From contig QVRM01002135.1 of the NCBI GenBank assembly GCA_003439945.1, positions 1 through 64,000 on the forward strand: DNA of 64,000 nt, read 5' to 3'. Under the pieces are notes generated by a model. It worked only from the letters and a program-made list of their open reading frames with translations. It had not been told where the DNA came from and made no database searches. This DNA comes from Dermanyssus gallinae. Taxonomy: Eukaryota > Arthropoda > Arachnida > Mesostigmata > Dermanyssidae. The position numbers and the translations under genes are program-made. This document shows positions 34,515 to 45,022 of the stretch, in pieces (position 1 is the first letter of the stretch; every line of letters begins with the position of its first letter).

Positions 34515-35115
34515 CCCCCCTTTCAGAGCTAACTGGAAAATGCGGTTGAACACACAGCCACCAATACGTGAAGCTCATTGTAAGTCTGGGCCGGTATTGT
34601 GAGGCTCCAATTCTCTAAAAACCAGTCGTGTTCCTGATCCCCGGCTGCTTGCGCATCGCATCGGTCAGGGAGGGCGAGTCTTTTACTTTTTACTCAAGTA
34701 GTTGACATTCCCCTTCTGTAGCTTCCCTGCGTTCATTAGAGGCGGTAGAAGTGCGTGATGATCCGCCCATACCAGAACCCTCAGAGCAGTGTGATCTGGG
34801 GTGTCTTTCGGTCCATAGCCATAGTGGATTCACTGGGGATTAGGGTTCGAAGACTGGAGCTTCCTCTTGTAGGCCGTCCTACTCCTCCTGCCAGAGCTCA
34901 ATTGTATACCGACGCTTCTCGTCATTCATGAAGTGGTGGTTACTTCGTAAGCGGCGGCGTACGGCTGCTTTCAGATTCTAGAAGATCATTCCAGCAAGAA
35001 CGAGTGCAGCCGCAGCTCTGACATAGGGACGTACACTGCAATTACCCTAAGTGCTCCGATGCTCTGGGACCCACGCAGGCGGGCCCTGTTAGCGGCAAAC
35101 TTTTAGGTCCATGCA
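34515..35115 (-). mobile_element. R1-like copy H, 3' end only, head-to-tail with copy G
   Basis: The minus strand gives a ~600-bp stretch that aligns with 30960-31770 of copy G: the ORF2 C-terminus (frames broken) and the 3' UTR, including ACTGG.AAATGCGGTTG, GGGCYGGTAKTGTG.GGCTCCAA and AAAACCAGTCGTGT. Its 3' end (GTTAGCTCTGAAA, 34522) is followed at once by a run of ten Gs and the truncated 5' end of copy G. Both run in the same direction. Confidence 0.8.
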
Positions 35116-35281
35116 AAAAAACCCATGCAAAAAAAATTATTTTAGCAGTTTGGCTGAATATTGTTACTATTATCGCACTATCTTAAGGTTATCCATCCCG
35201 CTAAAATAATGGCGCTATAACATATATAGAAAATATTGTGATGATTTATTAATCATTTACAATACGTTTGCACACTCGGCA

Positions 35282-37625
35282 GTGCTCGCCTTAAACCGAT
35301 CCGAATGCGCTCATGAGGTGCTGGACGGCAAGCACACCATACACACCATGCTGGCCACCGAAGTTGTAGAACACTGGGCCAACACGATGACACAACCACC
35401 CCCTGAACCACTCCCTTGCCCCGTATACACTCCCAACTCTGATCTCTTAGAGGTTTCCCTCCCTACCTCCCTAAATGAAACCCACATAGCTCTCCGCGGA
35501 CCTTCTATAGCACTAGGCTTGGACGGGATTTATCTTTCGTCCCTCCGTAAACTCCCGTTAGAAGTAGTCTGTTGTATTCTTAACATACTATTAATTAGCG
35601 ATATTGCCTCAGCCCATGAAACTGCTCGCTTAGCGTTCATCCCTAAAATAAACAATGCCACATCCCCAAGCGATCTGCGACCCTTATCTGTTAGTTCATA
35701 CATACAACGAACGCTTAACAAAATTCTCTCTAGACGCCTCCAGAACTCTATTAAGCTTCTCCCAATCCAGCGAGCGTTTCTCCCCTATAATGATACCTTC
35801 GAGAATATTGCGGTTCTGAATTGTATCCTTAACGATGCCAAGTCTGCAGGACGTGAGCTCAGACTCGCCTCAATCGACCTTCGTAAGGCGTTCGACATGG
35901 TGAGTCATGACTCCGTCCTGTGGTCACACCGGACTCGCGGATACCCGGAGGCATTCATTAATTATCTCGAACGCTTGTACCTCTCATCTAAAACTCTCAT
36001 AAAATTTGGACCAGAATTTCGCATATTTCGGCCAACTAGGGGTGTTAGGCAGGAAGATCCTCTGTCCCCCCTTTTATTTGATCTAGTTCTCGACGACATT
36101 CTTTCAAAATTAGACAAAATATCGGGTACCAACTTGCTGATGGCTTCCGCCTTATGGGCTTAGCCTTTGCGGATGATCTCAACCTTCTAGCCTCCACGAA
36201 ATCTACTCTCCAACGGCTCCTTAAAATTGCGGACCCCTTTTGAAATCCCGAGGCCTTGAAATTAATACTAATAAAAGCTTTACTATCTCCCACCTATTTA
36301 ATAAGAAAAAAAAAAGGTAAAGGCTTTATTATACCGTACCAGAATTTAACGTTGGCAATTGCCAGCTAAAGGTATGAGCGATCGATGGAGATATCTTAGT
36401 GTCGACTTTGACAGCAATGGCAAGGTTGACTCCACCAAGGATATACTCCTTAATCTACTCAGCAGACTCACGATGGCTCTCCTTAAACCCCACCAAAGAC
36501 TCATATTTTTGAAAGACTTTCTCATTGCCCGCCTCCTATATAAACAAGTCTCCGGTCCCAGACCATCTCATTCTTTAGCGACCTAAATAAAGAGATCAGA
36601 AAGGTTGTTAAGTCGAAATGGCTTAAGCTCGATAACCCGGTGCCGAACGCCTACCTGTACATGCACACAGCACACGGCGGTCTGGACATCCCCCGCCTCC
36701 AAACATTTATCTCCAGACTTCGCCTCTCCCGTCTGACAGCACTACCACACTTCACGTACCCTGAGATGCGGTGTACAATGGATGCCAACCACCGAGCACT
36801 TCAAAAAAGACCTTGCGAAAACAAGACTTCTTTGCGAGCGCTTGGGAACCTCCAGTGAGACCGCTACACAAGAGACCGATTACTGGTCTCAATAACTACA
36901 CTACACGATCGATGAGGCACATTAAAAAAAAAAAACACACGAAACGCCCTTTGTACATAACTGGATTAATGGTATGCCCTACCTATCTGGTACGGAGTAT
37001 TTAAACCCACTAAAGCTCAGGATCAACGCGTGCCATATTGGCCAGGGGACGTCCGGGCTACAACAAACGTTGTAGGCACGGGTGTCATGCGCCTGAGACG
37101 TTGGCTCATGTCGCTCGGATGTGCGATACAACGCACAAACAAACTATAAAAAGACATGACGACGTCTGTGATCGCGTGGCGCGTCTTCTCCGCGAGAGGG
37201 GTTATAAGGTGGTTCGTGAGCGAGTACTCCGTCGACCGGGCGCACCGGGTCCAAAGCCCGACCTCGTCATAACAACACCAACTGAGGTCTGGGTTTTAGA
37301 TGCCGAGGTTTGCGGCCCGAACAGGGACCTCGCAAAAACGCGGCAAGACAAGGTCACCAAATATGACGTCGAGTTCCTAAGAGCGGCGCTCCCCGACCCG
37401 CAAAAACCTCGCAGATTTCGATTCATCACGATCTCTATGAGTGGTGTATGGGACTCTGAATCTGCGAGTACGCTCTTGGGGCTCGGCGTCACGAAGAGGA
37501 ATCGTATGGAGATTACCGTTTTAACGTTGCAAGGAACCTTGAGGATACCGTGTCCATAAGAGCGGGGGCTACCATCAAGCAAGGACACGGACAGCTGATT
37601 CTTAACCTCACGTGACACCCTTTTA
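35282..37625 (+). mobile_element. R2-like non-LTR retrotransposon, truncated at both ends
   Basis: ORF 35282-36163: a pre-RT region, LGLDGIYLSSL (normally GPDG), LRPLSVSSYIQRTLNKILSR, LASIDLRKAFDMVSHDS, and GVRQEDPLSPLLFDLVLDDI (QGD has become QED). One base is missing before ADGF, so GLAFADDLNLLAS (~36155) is in another frame. A second lost T makes TGA at ~36241. Thumb: LKDFLIARLLYKQVSGP (36520), HTAHGGLDIPRLQ (36665). The C-terminus 37038-37559 is open: CRHGCHAPETLAHVARMC (R2 CCHC), then restriction-like nuclease residues KPDLVITTPTEVWVLDAEV. R2 elements have a single ORF and normally sit in 28S genes. This copy lies elsewhere, has no N-terminal DNA-binding part and is inactive. Confidence 0.85.
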
Positions 37626-37694
37626 CCACAAATGTTATTAAGGCGAGCACAGCCGAGTGTGCAAACGTATTGTAAATGATTATTAAATCATCAC

Positions 37695-37700
<6 letters not shown>

Positions 37701-37764
<64 letters not shown>
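37701..37764. repeat. (TA)n microsatellite
   Basis: 64 bp of uninterrupted TA repeats inside the right inverted arm of the R2-containing unit. The left arm has only CATATATAGA at the matching place. Confidence 0.95.
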
Positions 37765-37766
<2 letters not shown>

Positions 37767-37773
37767 CGCCATA

Positions 37774-38562
37774 GATACATCATTTAATTAAATGTTGCTC
37801 TACATTTGGTTTGTCTATAATGAAAAACAAAAAGTTGTTTATTTTTTTCTGTTAGTAAAGCGAACCGACTGATGCAACAAAGATTAACACAAAACAAACA
37901 GAAGTTATCTTGGTTGTTAAATGGTGCTACACATGTTGGAAAACAGAGTCTCGAGGATCAACGATAATATTGACAAATAACAAATAAGAGGATAACACAT
38001 TTCGGTAATGCGATTTCTTTAAAATGCATTTTCACACATTATTTGTGAAATTATATAATTAATTTATAAAAATGTGTCACCGTGTTCTGCCTTAGCGTTC
38101 AACAGAAGATTTACTACTACAACCAGACGTGCGACGATTAACTTATGAGACCAGTTAGCTAGTTTCGATCAAAAATATATACTGCTATCCTGGTGACGAT
38201 GACTTCCTTAAGTCTTTACATTTGGCTAAGGTCATAGCGTAGCCAGTGCTACATAATTAAAAAAGAAAACAAGCGACTACGCTGGTCGCATGGGCTCGTC
38301 CTGCATTCAGCTATGCCGAAGTCCGAAAGCAAAGTGTGCCCAGCGAGAGCAAAGTATCCTCAGCGAGAGAAGGGCGGCGGGAGGACCCCCTTGAGGCGTA
38401 GCCCCCATCGCATGCCGAAACCCTAGTGAATTCAGGAAATCAAGCGCAAGCACGCTCGTGGGTTGCCCTTTGCATGCTAAGACGAGCGACAACCGAGTCC
38501 TTCCGAGAGTCGCAATTTTAGGCAGTCATCTTTATCGACACGTACCGGTGGCGCTTTCTCGA
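37774..38562. other. No recognisable feature
   Basis: AT-rich, then moderately GC-rich from 38280. Open frames are short and without resemblance. Confidence 0.35.
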
Positions 38563-39776
38563 GAAGTGAAAAGACTTCCGCTTCATACTCGTCTCTAAGA
38601 CTTCATCAAACCCAGGAAACCAATGCCACATCCCCAAGCGATCTGCGACCCTTATCTGTTAGTTCATACTTACAACGAACGCTTAACAAAATTCTCTCTA
38701 GACGCCTCCAGAACTCTATTAAGCTTCTCCCAATCCAGCGAGCGTTTCTCCCCTATAATGATACCTTCGAGAATCTTGCGTTTCTGAATTGTATCCTTAA
38801 CGATGCCAAGTCTGCAGGACGTGAGCTCAGACTCGCCTCAATCGACCTTCGTAAGGCGTTCGACATGGTGAGTCATGACTCCGTCCTGTGGTCACTCCGG
38901 ACTCGCGGATACCCGGAGGTATTCATTAATTATCTCGAACGCGTGTACCTCTCATCTAAAACTCTCATAAAATTTGAACCAGAATGTCGCATATTTCGAC
39001 CAACTAGGGGTGTTAGGCAGGGAGATCCTCTGTCCCCCCTTTTATTTGATCTAGTTCTTGGCGACATTCTTTCAAAATTAGACAAAATATCGGGTACCAA
39101 CTTGCTGATGACTTCCACCTCATGGGCTTAGCCTTTGCGGATGATCTCATCCTCCTAGCCTCCACGAAATCTACTCTCCAACGGCTCCTTAAAATTGCGG
39201 ACCCCTTTTGAAATCCCGAGGCCTTGAAATTAATACTAATAAAAGCTTTACTATCTCCCACCTATTTAATAAGAAAAAAAGGTAAAGGCTTTATTATACC
39301 GTACCAGAATTTAACGTTGGTAATTGCCAGCTAAAGGTATGAGCGATCGATGGAGATGTCTTGGAGTCGACTTTGACAGCAATGGCAAGGTTGACTCCAC
39401 CAAGGATATACTCCTTAATCTATTCAGCAGACTCACGATGGCTCCCCTTAAACCCCTCCAAAGACTCATATTTTTGAAAGACTTTCTCATTGCCCGCCTC
39501 CTATATAAACAAGTCTCCGGTCCCAGACCATCTCACTCTTTAGCGACCTAAATAAAGAGATCAGAAAGGTTGTTAAGTCGAAATGGCTTAAGCTCGATAA
39601 CTCGGTGCCGAACGCCTACCTGTACACGCACACAGCACACGGCGGTCTGGACATCCCCCGCCTCCAAACATTTATCCCCAGACTTCGCCTCTTCCGTCTG
39701 ACAGCACTACCACACTGAAGTGAAAAGACTTCCGCTTCATACTCGTCTCTAAGATTTCATCAAACCCCAGGAAACC
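38563..39776 (+). mobile_element. Internal R2 fragment enclosed by 59-60-bp direct repeats
   Basis: 38622-39716 matches 35653-36751 of the R2-like copy with only scattered differences (~97% by eye). It begins at AATGCCACATCC and ends at CTACCACACT, both internal points of the element. It is bounded by 38563-38621 and 39717-39776, two copies of a 59-60-bp sequence starting GAAGTGAAAAGACTTCCG that differ by one substitution and one inserted C. This looks like a long target duplication. Both R2 copies share the missing base before ADGF and the lost T giving TGA. This copy keeps QGDPLS where the other has QED. Confidence 0.85.
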
Positions 39777-39943
39777 ATCCTCCTACGGATTCGTCTGTCT
39801 TCTTGACGCGGCCGTAATACGTAACTCCCGTTTCGGCCGCCAGTACTGCAGGAGGTCTTCCTTTACGTTCTGAGAGAGGGTCTAACCTAAGTTGTCCCCT
39901 CCAGCCCGCCTCGTTGGGCGGTCGTTGCCCGAGTTTTTTAGTC

Positions 39944-40172
39944 GAGTTTGTCGTACGTTTGGCCCACGTGCCGAGTTTGTCATACGTTTTGTTCACGTGC
40001 GGGCAAGGTGATCTGCACGTCGGTTACACGTGTGCTACAAGTCGGTTGTACGTAAAATACACATCGGTTTACGTGGGTTGCACGCTAATGATACACAAAA
40101 TGTACGTATATTCTACGTTTATTGCACGTCGGTTAGATGTGCACTGCACGTAGGCTAAACGTGGACTGCACG
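39944..40172 (+). repeat. Degenerate ACGT-rich minisatellite
   Basis: Two 29-31-bp units start it (CGAGTTTGTCGTACGTTTGG... and CGAGTTTGTCATACGTTTTG...). About eight loose units of 19-25 bp follow, built on GCACGTCGGTTACACGTG (for example at 40014, 40125, 40146, 40168). ACGT recurs far above expectation. Confidence 0.65.
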
Positions 40173-41233
40173 TCGGGCATACTGCTGCCTACTATGGAGG
40201 ACAGGGCTGCGTGACCACCTAAGTTGGTAACTGCCCCTCATATAAGGCTCCCTATAGAGAGTCGTCCGGACCGGATTGCGATGTCGGTCTGCAGTAACCG
40301 ACGTGTATTACGCGTGTAACCGATGGACGCTCGATCCCCTATCCGCTATCGATCCAGGGTTTTCATTGTTCGACGCGTCGCCATTGCCGGCATATTTTTA
40401 TGATGCCGGCTTGAAAACATATGCGAACATTTCGGAGTTTTTTTGGCGCTTTTAAGCCATAGCCGCCCCAGGGGGCGTCGGTTTACTGGCTGAAGTCATG
40501 GGATTGGGCGTGGACTTAGTCGAGCTTGCAAGCGCCCGGCAAGCGAGTCTTCGGGCAGCAACGACTCCAAGGAGGCGCGCAGCGCGATAGCGGATGCGGC
40601 TCGGCGTCAGACGTTTGATGCCTCATACAAAACGCTCGAAAGTCACATTTGCAGGATTCACCCCGCAGCGGATGCCAGCCTTCGGCCGGCAACAGGATGG
40701 GGCGCGGACACAGAAGTCGCTCGGAACGGGGGCACGCTACTGAGGTTTGGGAAAGCTTCGATAATTCCTCCGAAACACGGTGCGGCCAACGCTCGGGCCT
40801 TCTCACAAAATACACGAATTTTCACTCGAAACCCATAGGAACTTTGTAGAGCGGACGCTGCAGCTAGCAGCTTTTGCTAGCTTCGCTACGACTCCTCTGT
40901 TATATACCTTCCACAAGTGTGCTTGCAGTACTAGTAGCGCAGGCTGCCCAGCCTGGTCTTATTGCTCTACGCAGGGGAGCTCTCTCTGCTCTACAGAGCT
41001 TACCTCGAACGACTTTGTACTAACCGCCTTTCCGCCTTAATCGCTCAGACAACAATTAGAGGAGGAAGTCCAATTTTCGCGGACACCCTCAAGGACGTCA
41101 GGGGACACCTTGCGGACAAACGCATCTCCGAAGCGACATTGAAGGGGGGTAGTAAAGAATATCCAGGGTGACCTGGTCATCCGCCTCAGTGAGATAAAAA
41201 TCCACGTAAGTGAACCACCCAAATAGACCGAGC
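40173..41233. other. No recognisable gene
   Basis: Mixed composition, with short open frames on both strands (40516-40815, 40780-41171) that match no family and overlap each other. I see nothing to annotate. Confidence 0.35.
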
Positions 41234-41420
41234 AAGATGGCTTAGTGGCAAAAAGTTTTGCCTTGCAATCGGGAGGCCTGGGTTCGAGACCCAGACCCGC
41301 CACTCCTAAATTGGTTTTCGTGGTTCCCAATTTAAACAAGGTAAATGCCGGAGTAGACTAAAAATCGACCATAATTGGAAAACAACACAGGGGAGCACAG
41401 ATGTCTCAATAAAAAAGAGA
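41234..41420 (+). mobile_element. tRNA-derived SINE, family 1, plus-strand copy
   Basis: AAGATGGCTTAGTGGCAAAA (A box TGGCTTAGTGG) and GGGTTCGAGACCC (B box, 41280) are intact. TAAATTGG, CCCAATTTAAACAAGG and TAAATGCCGGAGTAGAC follow, as in the copy at 31825-32010. The sequence then ends A-rich (AATAAAAAAGAG). The B box is better kept than in the other copy, so this one might still be recognised by polymerase III factors. Target duplication not clear. Confidence 0.75.
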
Positions 41421-41452
41421 TGATATATTACGATCCAACCCCCATTATTAAA

Positions 41453-41484
41453 AAATTGCAAGGCAAAGGCCACTAAGCCATCTT
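41453..41484 (-). mobile_element. SINE family 1 head fragment, inverted
   Basis: The reverse complement gives AAGATGGCTTAGTGGC then TTTGCCTTGCAA, the first ~32 bases of the SINE. It faces the complete plus-strand copy 33 bp away, making an inverted pair with arms of ~30-35 bp. Confidence 0.7.
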
Positions 41485-41499
41485 GCCCGGCAAATACAT

Positions 41500-42094
41500 A
41501 CTTCCGACATTCATATGTATCTACCTGCAAAACAGCGAACAAGGTTTGGGAGACAAAAGTGAGCGTGTACACTCCAATCGCAGTACAAGACATAGAGCCC
41601 AGGAGGTGAAAACTGGACTTTAACCGAAAATCGTTGAGCTGAAACGTTGAACTGGTTATTTGTTACGAGATGAGAGAGTGATTTTACTACTATGATAATC
41701 ATAAATACCCATGAGCATAATCACATGATTGGGTGTCGTGCTACCAGATTTCCGTTCTTCTTGCGCGCAATTGGGATGAATACAAAACACTTTGTGCGGT
41801 TGTTACTTTTTTGGCATGGCCATTCTTTTTATACCGGTTTTGATTGACGCACTTAACAAAGCTTAAGCATTTTGGACACACTTGCTCAACACCTGTGCCG
41901 CACATCTCGACGCTATTACGAGCGAAGGTCGACAATGTCTTTAGGAGGTGTCTGTTTAGAACTGTAAATGAAACTGTTCAATAGGCTCAAATGAGCAAAG
42001 GAAAAACAACGCTAGGAGGTAGTATAGCGCTAGAAGGTAGAACATTATTCTAGAGATCCTATTGAATTGCTCGGATGCTATTGGAGAGGCCAGC
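41500..42094. other. No recognisable feature
   Basis: Short open frames only. I see no repeats or exon signals. Confidence 0.35.
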
Positions 42095-42600
42095 TCAAAA
42101 CGCAGTAGATATCCTAGAGGTGCAATACCAATAGGCAGATAACTCTAAATCAGCCTAAGAGCTAAACACGGCCCAGACTATAACGTATCAACAATTGGGT
42201 CAGTCAATTAGTAGATCACGAAGGTCGTTAATTATATTGCAGTGGTGATTTGACAACGAAATGTTAATTTAGTTGAAAGCGCAATATAATTCGCGAATAA
42301 TATTGTGTAACATATGCAGAAAGCAATAAGACTCACTAAAAGTATGCTGAGAAAATACCGTTATATGTTTTAGTGTTATTTATTTATAAACAACACAAAA
42401 TCAAAGTCAATTATGTCCTGAGTGGAGCTTTGAGTCCCCTCAGATAACTTATATAGAGGCAACTAGCAGCCCCATTTACAGAAAATGAAGTGACACTTCA
42501 TAAAGTCATAGAAGATACATTGTCACCCTTGTCTCCCCTGAAGAAAACAAGCCGCTGAAATAATCCTTTATTGTCAGGAGCGAGAGTGGCTTATATATAC
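42095..42600 (+). repeat. Old dispersed repeat, diverged copy of 370-700
   Basis: Shares GAGGTGCAATACCAATAGGCA, GAGCTAAA and, further right, GGAGCGAGAGTGGC with the first copy. Class unknown. Confidence 0.3.
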
Positions 42601-42653
42601 TTTTGTAGCAGTAACACACATTTATTTAAGTATGCAAATGCTAACAGGCGGAT

Positions 42654-42656
<3 letters not shown>

Positions 42657-42688
<32 letters not shown>
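42657..42688. repeat. (TA)n microsatellite
   Basis: 32 bp of TA repeats at the outer edge of the palindromic repeat into which the mariner-like element inserted. Confidence 0.9.
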
Positions 42689-42735
42689 TCCTCTATTTCT
42701 GTAAGCAGGTTTCATATAGAATATAATTATATATA

Positions 42736-43336
42736 CAGGGTGTGGCAGAAAGAATTTTATAGCGATACCTAAAATTGTAGAGCTCGTTAAAGCAAATATT
42801 TTTTCCAATGGAACATGGTCTCTAAGAAGTCTTGTTTTGGAATGAGAGTGAAATTACTACAATTTATGAGACTGCCGATTTTGCCCGACATAGGAGCACA
42901 AAACGTGCTGTTGCGAGACAACCAATCTTCCTAGACAGAAACTAAGCACACCTTCGTGTTCGCGATAAAATTCTGCTCCATCTGAATCATACAAGGCCGA
43001 TCAGAAGACGCGACATGGTCGCTTAGAAGAAAATTCGCCAAAAATGAAGTTCTTTATTAACGTTCACGCCAAATACTTTGAAATCATAACCCTTCAACCA
43101 CCCACAGCGCTCAAAACGGACGTATTCAGCCAATGCGCAATTCATGGCGATCATTTTGGTACCAAACATATGTCAATGCGAGCTGTGGTTGCAGAGTAAT
43201 TACGATTTTTCGGAGGGCATGCCGAGATTGAGTGCATGCATAAATTACCTACTCAGATAAACCACTCGTCATAACTCTAGAAAAAAACACACCACTATTT
43301 ATTATCTTACAGTAACTGCTCGAACTTGTCTCCGCG
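42736..43336 (+). repeat. Left terminal inverted repeat of the mariner-like element
   Basis: 601 bp, ending at CTCCGCG. Matches the reverse complement of 45023-45625 with scattered single changes and a few small indels. Its inner ~30 bp (43307-43336) contains the last codons and stop of the transposase. Confidence 0.9.
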
Positions 43337-44387
43337 AGCCTCTATACACAATTGGTAGCGCTTGCAGAGACTTTGTTGGACTTTTTGAAATATGTCAGGC
43401 GTTGCTCGAACAGCATCAGCAGCAAAGTTTATCCTGGCGACCAGCTCCTCACATGATTCGACGGGAGTCTTGTAGACTAAATTATTTAGGTAGCCCCAAA
43501 AGAAAAAAATCAAGACTTGTTAAATCAGGCGATCGCGGTGGCCAAGCGATCGGCCCGCCCCGGCCAATCCACCGATCCTCGAAGGTCTCGTTGAGGTAAC
43601 CGCGCACCGGAGTGGTGGAGTGCGGTGGCGCTCCGTCGTGCTGGAACCACATCCTCTCGCGAACACCTTCTGGAACGCCTTCCAACAGTCCTGGTAGTGT
43701 TTCGCTCAGGAATGTAAGGTATGCTTCTCCATCCAACCTGTTAGGAAGTATGTGTGGGCCTATGAGGTAGTTGTTCACCATGCCAGCCCACACATTCACG
43801 GAGAAACGACTCTGGCGTTCACGCTGGCGAGTCATATGCGGGTTCTCCCTTGCCCAACAATGGGTGTTGTGCCTATTAAACACACCGCTTTGTGTAAATT
43901 GAGCTTCATCGGTGAAAAGCACAAGTGCAGGGAACTCCGCAATAATTTCCGCTTGCTCCAGAAACCACCTACAGTACTCAATCCGTTGTTTTTTGTCTGG
44001 ATTTCGCAAAGCTTGAACTTGCTGCAATCTGTACGGTTGTAGTCGTTCGGCTCTTAGTACCCTGTGGACGGTTCTGTAACTTGCATCAACGTCTCGGGCC
44101 ACTTCCCTCGTACTTGCAAAAGGACGATCGGCTACTGCTTGAAGGATGCGTTCTTCCATGGCTGGTGTTCTTGCTGTCCTCGGTCTTCCAGAGTCGTACT
44201 GACGGCCATGGTACGATCCAGTTTCACGTACGTGACGATGTATGTTCGCAAACGTGGGAATACTTGGTAAGTGTCTATCCGGGTAACGCATCTGGTATAG
44301 CCGTCGCGCTTCGTATGCGTTACACCGTGCTTCAACATAAATGTGGGAGATTTCAACTTTCTCTTTAATTGTGTACCGGGCCATCAC
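43307..44387 (-). pseudogene. Mariner-like transposase with one frameshift
   Basis: Start ATG at 44387. The N-terminal helix-turn-helix domain (residues ~1-130: ARYTIKEKVEISHIYVEAR, DASYRTVHRVLRAERLQPY) is of the DUF4817 type. Catalytic residues: Asp in ALVLFTDEAQF, Asp in WFQHDGAPPHS, and Asp in SPDLTSLDFF. The second and third aspartates are separated by 41 residues, as in DD41D mariners; SPDLTSLDF stands for the usual SPDLxPLDF. At 43498-43507 one extra T in the codons after LDFF shifts the frame to a stop at 43482. The remaining ~60 codons (WGYLNNLVYKTPVESCEE to KFEQLL) continue in the next frame to 43307. A single base separates this from an intact gene. The enzyme would cut at the TIR ends and join to TA. 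Confidence 0.9.
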
Positions 44388-45022
44388 GATACAGTAACAA
44401 TAATGATTTTAACAGAGAGAACAATACATACACAGGAATACGTCTCGCACGTAGCACAATTGCAAAGAAAATGGCACTGGACCAGTCTTCTCACGATCTA
44501 TTTATTCACTCCAGAGACTCGAATGTTCCACCGGTATTCTTTGCTGATTGGTCGATTCGGGCACGCATCATGGTAGCGCAGGTTGTTTCCAATGTTTATA
44601 ATCCCTGTGGGACGCTTATGGAGGCCTGATGATGATGACATAGATGTTGTGGTTAGATCGCGATATAGAAGCGATGGCGAAGATGCATCGATGTAGGTAA
44701 CATGAGACTGAGCGGGCCTATTTCGGTGTTGTTGATGATGGCGTCAATGTTGTGGCTGTGGCGCGACAGGTCGGCAGTAGTGAACGTGCTATGATGCCGT
44801 TAGCATGTGGCTGAGCAGCCTAAATCGGCGTTGTTTATGATGGTGTCAATGCGTTCTGTCGGCTGTTGTGTCATCTTACTGGCGCCGTTCTGTATCAACA
44901 TATAGTAGGTGGTTGTTCTGTTATTGTGGATAGCTTCTTCACATGATCACATCGATATGGCCTCCGAACGAGTGGAGCACTAGAATGAGGGAAGTAAGCT
45001 CGGCCGGTTTAGCCGAAATGTT

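Larger units (their letters stand above)
35209..37773. repeat. Inverted-repeat-bounded unit enclosing the R2-like element
   Basis: The left arm 35209-35294 starts TGGCGCTATA, continues AATATTGTGATGATTTA and CAATACGTTTGCACACTCGG, and ends CTCGCCTTAA. The right arm 37638-37773 is its reverse complement with about three changes, plus a (TA)n expansion (37701-37764) between TGGCGCTATA and AATATTG. The arms abut the R2-like sequence directly on both sides. I see no clear target duplication outside them. Confidence 0.75.

Noticed and set aside
35180..35200. 28S rDNA piece (TCTTAAGGT) flanking the R2-like copy
   Set aside because: Only about ten bases match, followed by clear differences from the 28S sequence, so chance is enough.
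41234..41305. Functional tRNA gene
   Set aside because: A and B boxes are present, but there is no closing acceptor stem. The sequence continues into a tail shared with another copy, so it is a SINE.
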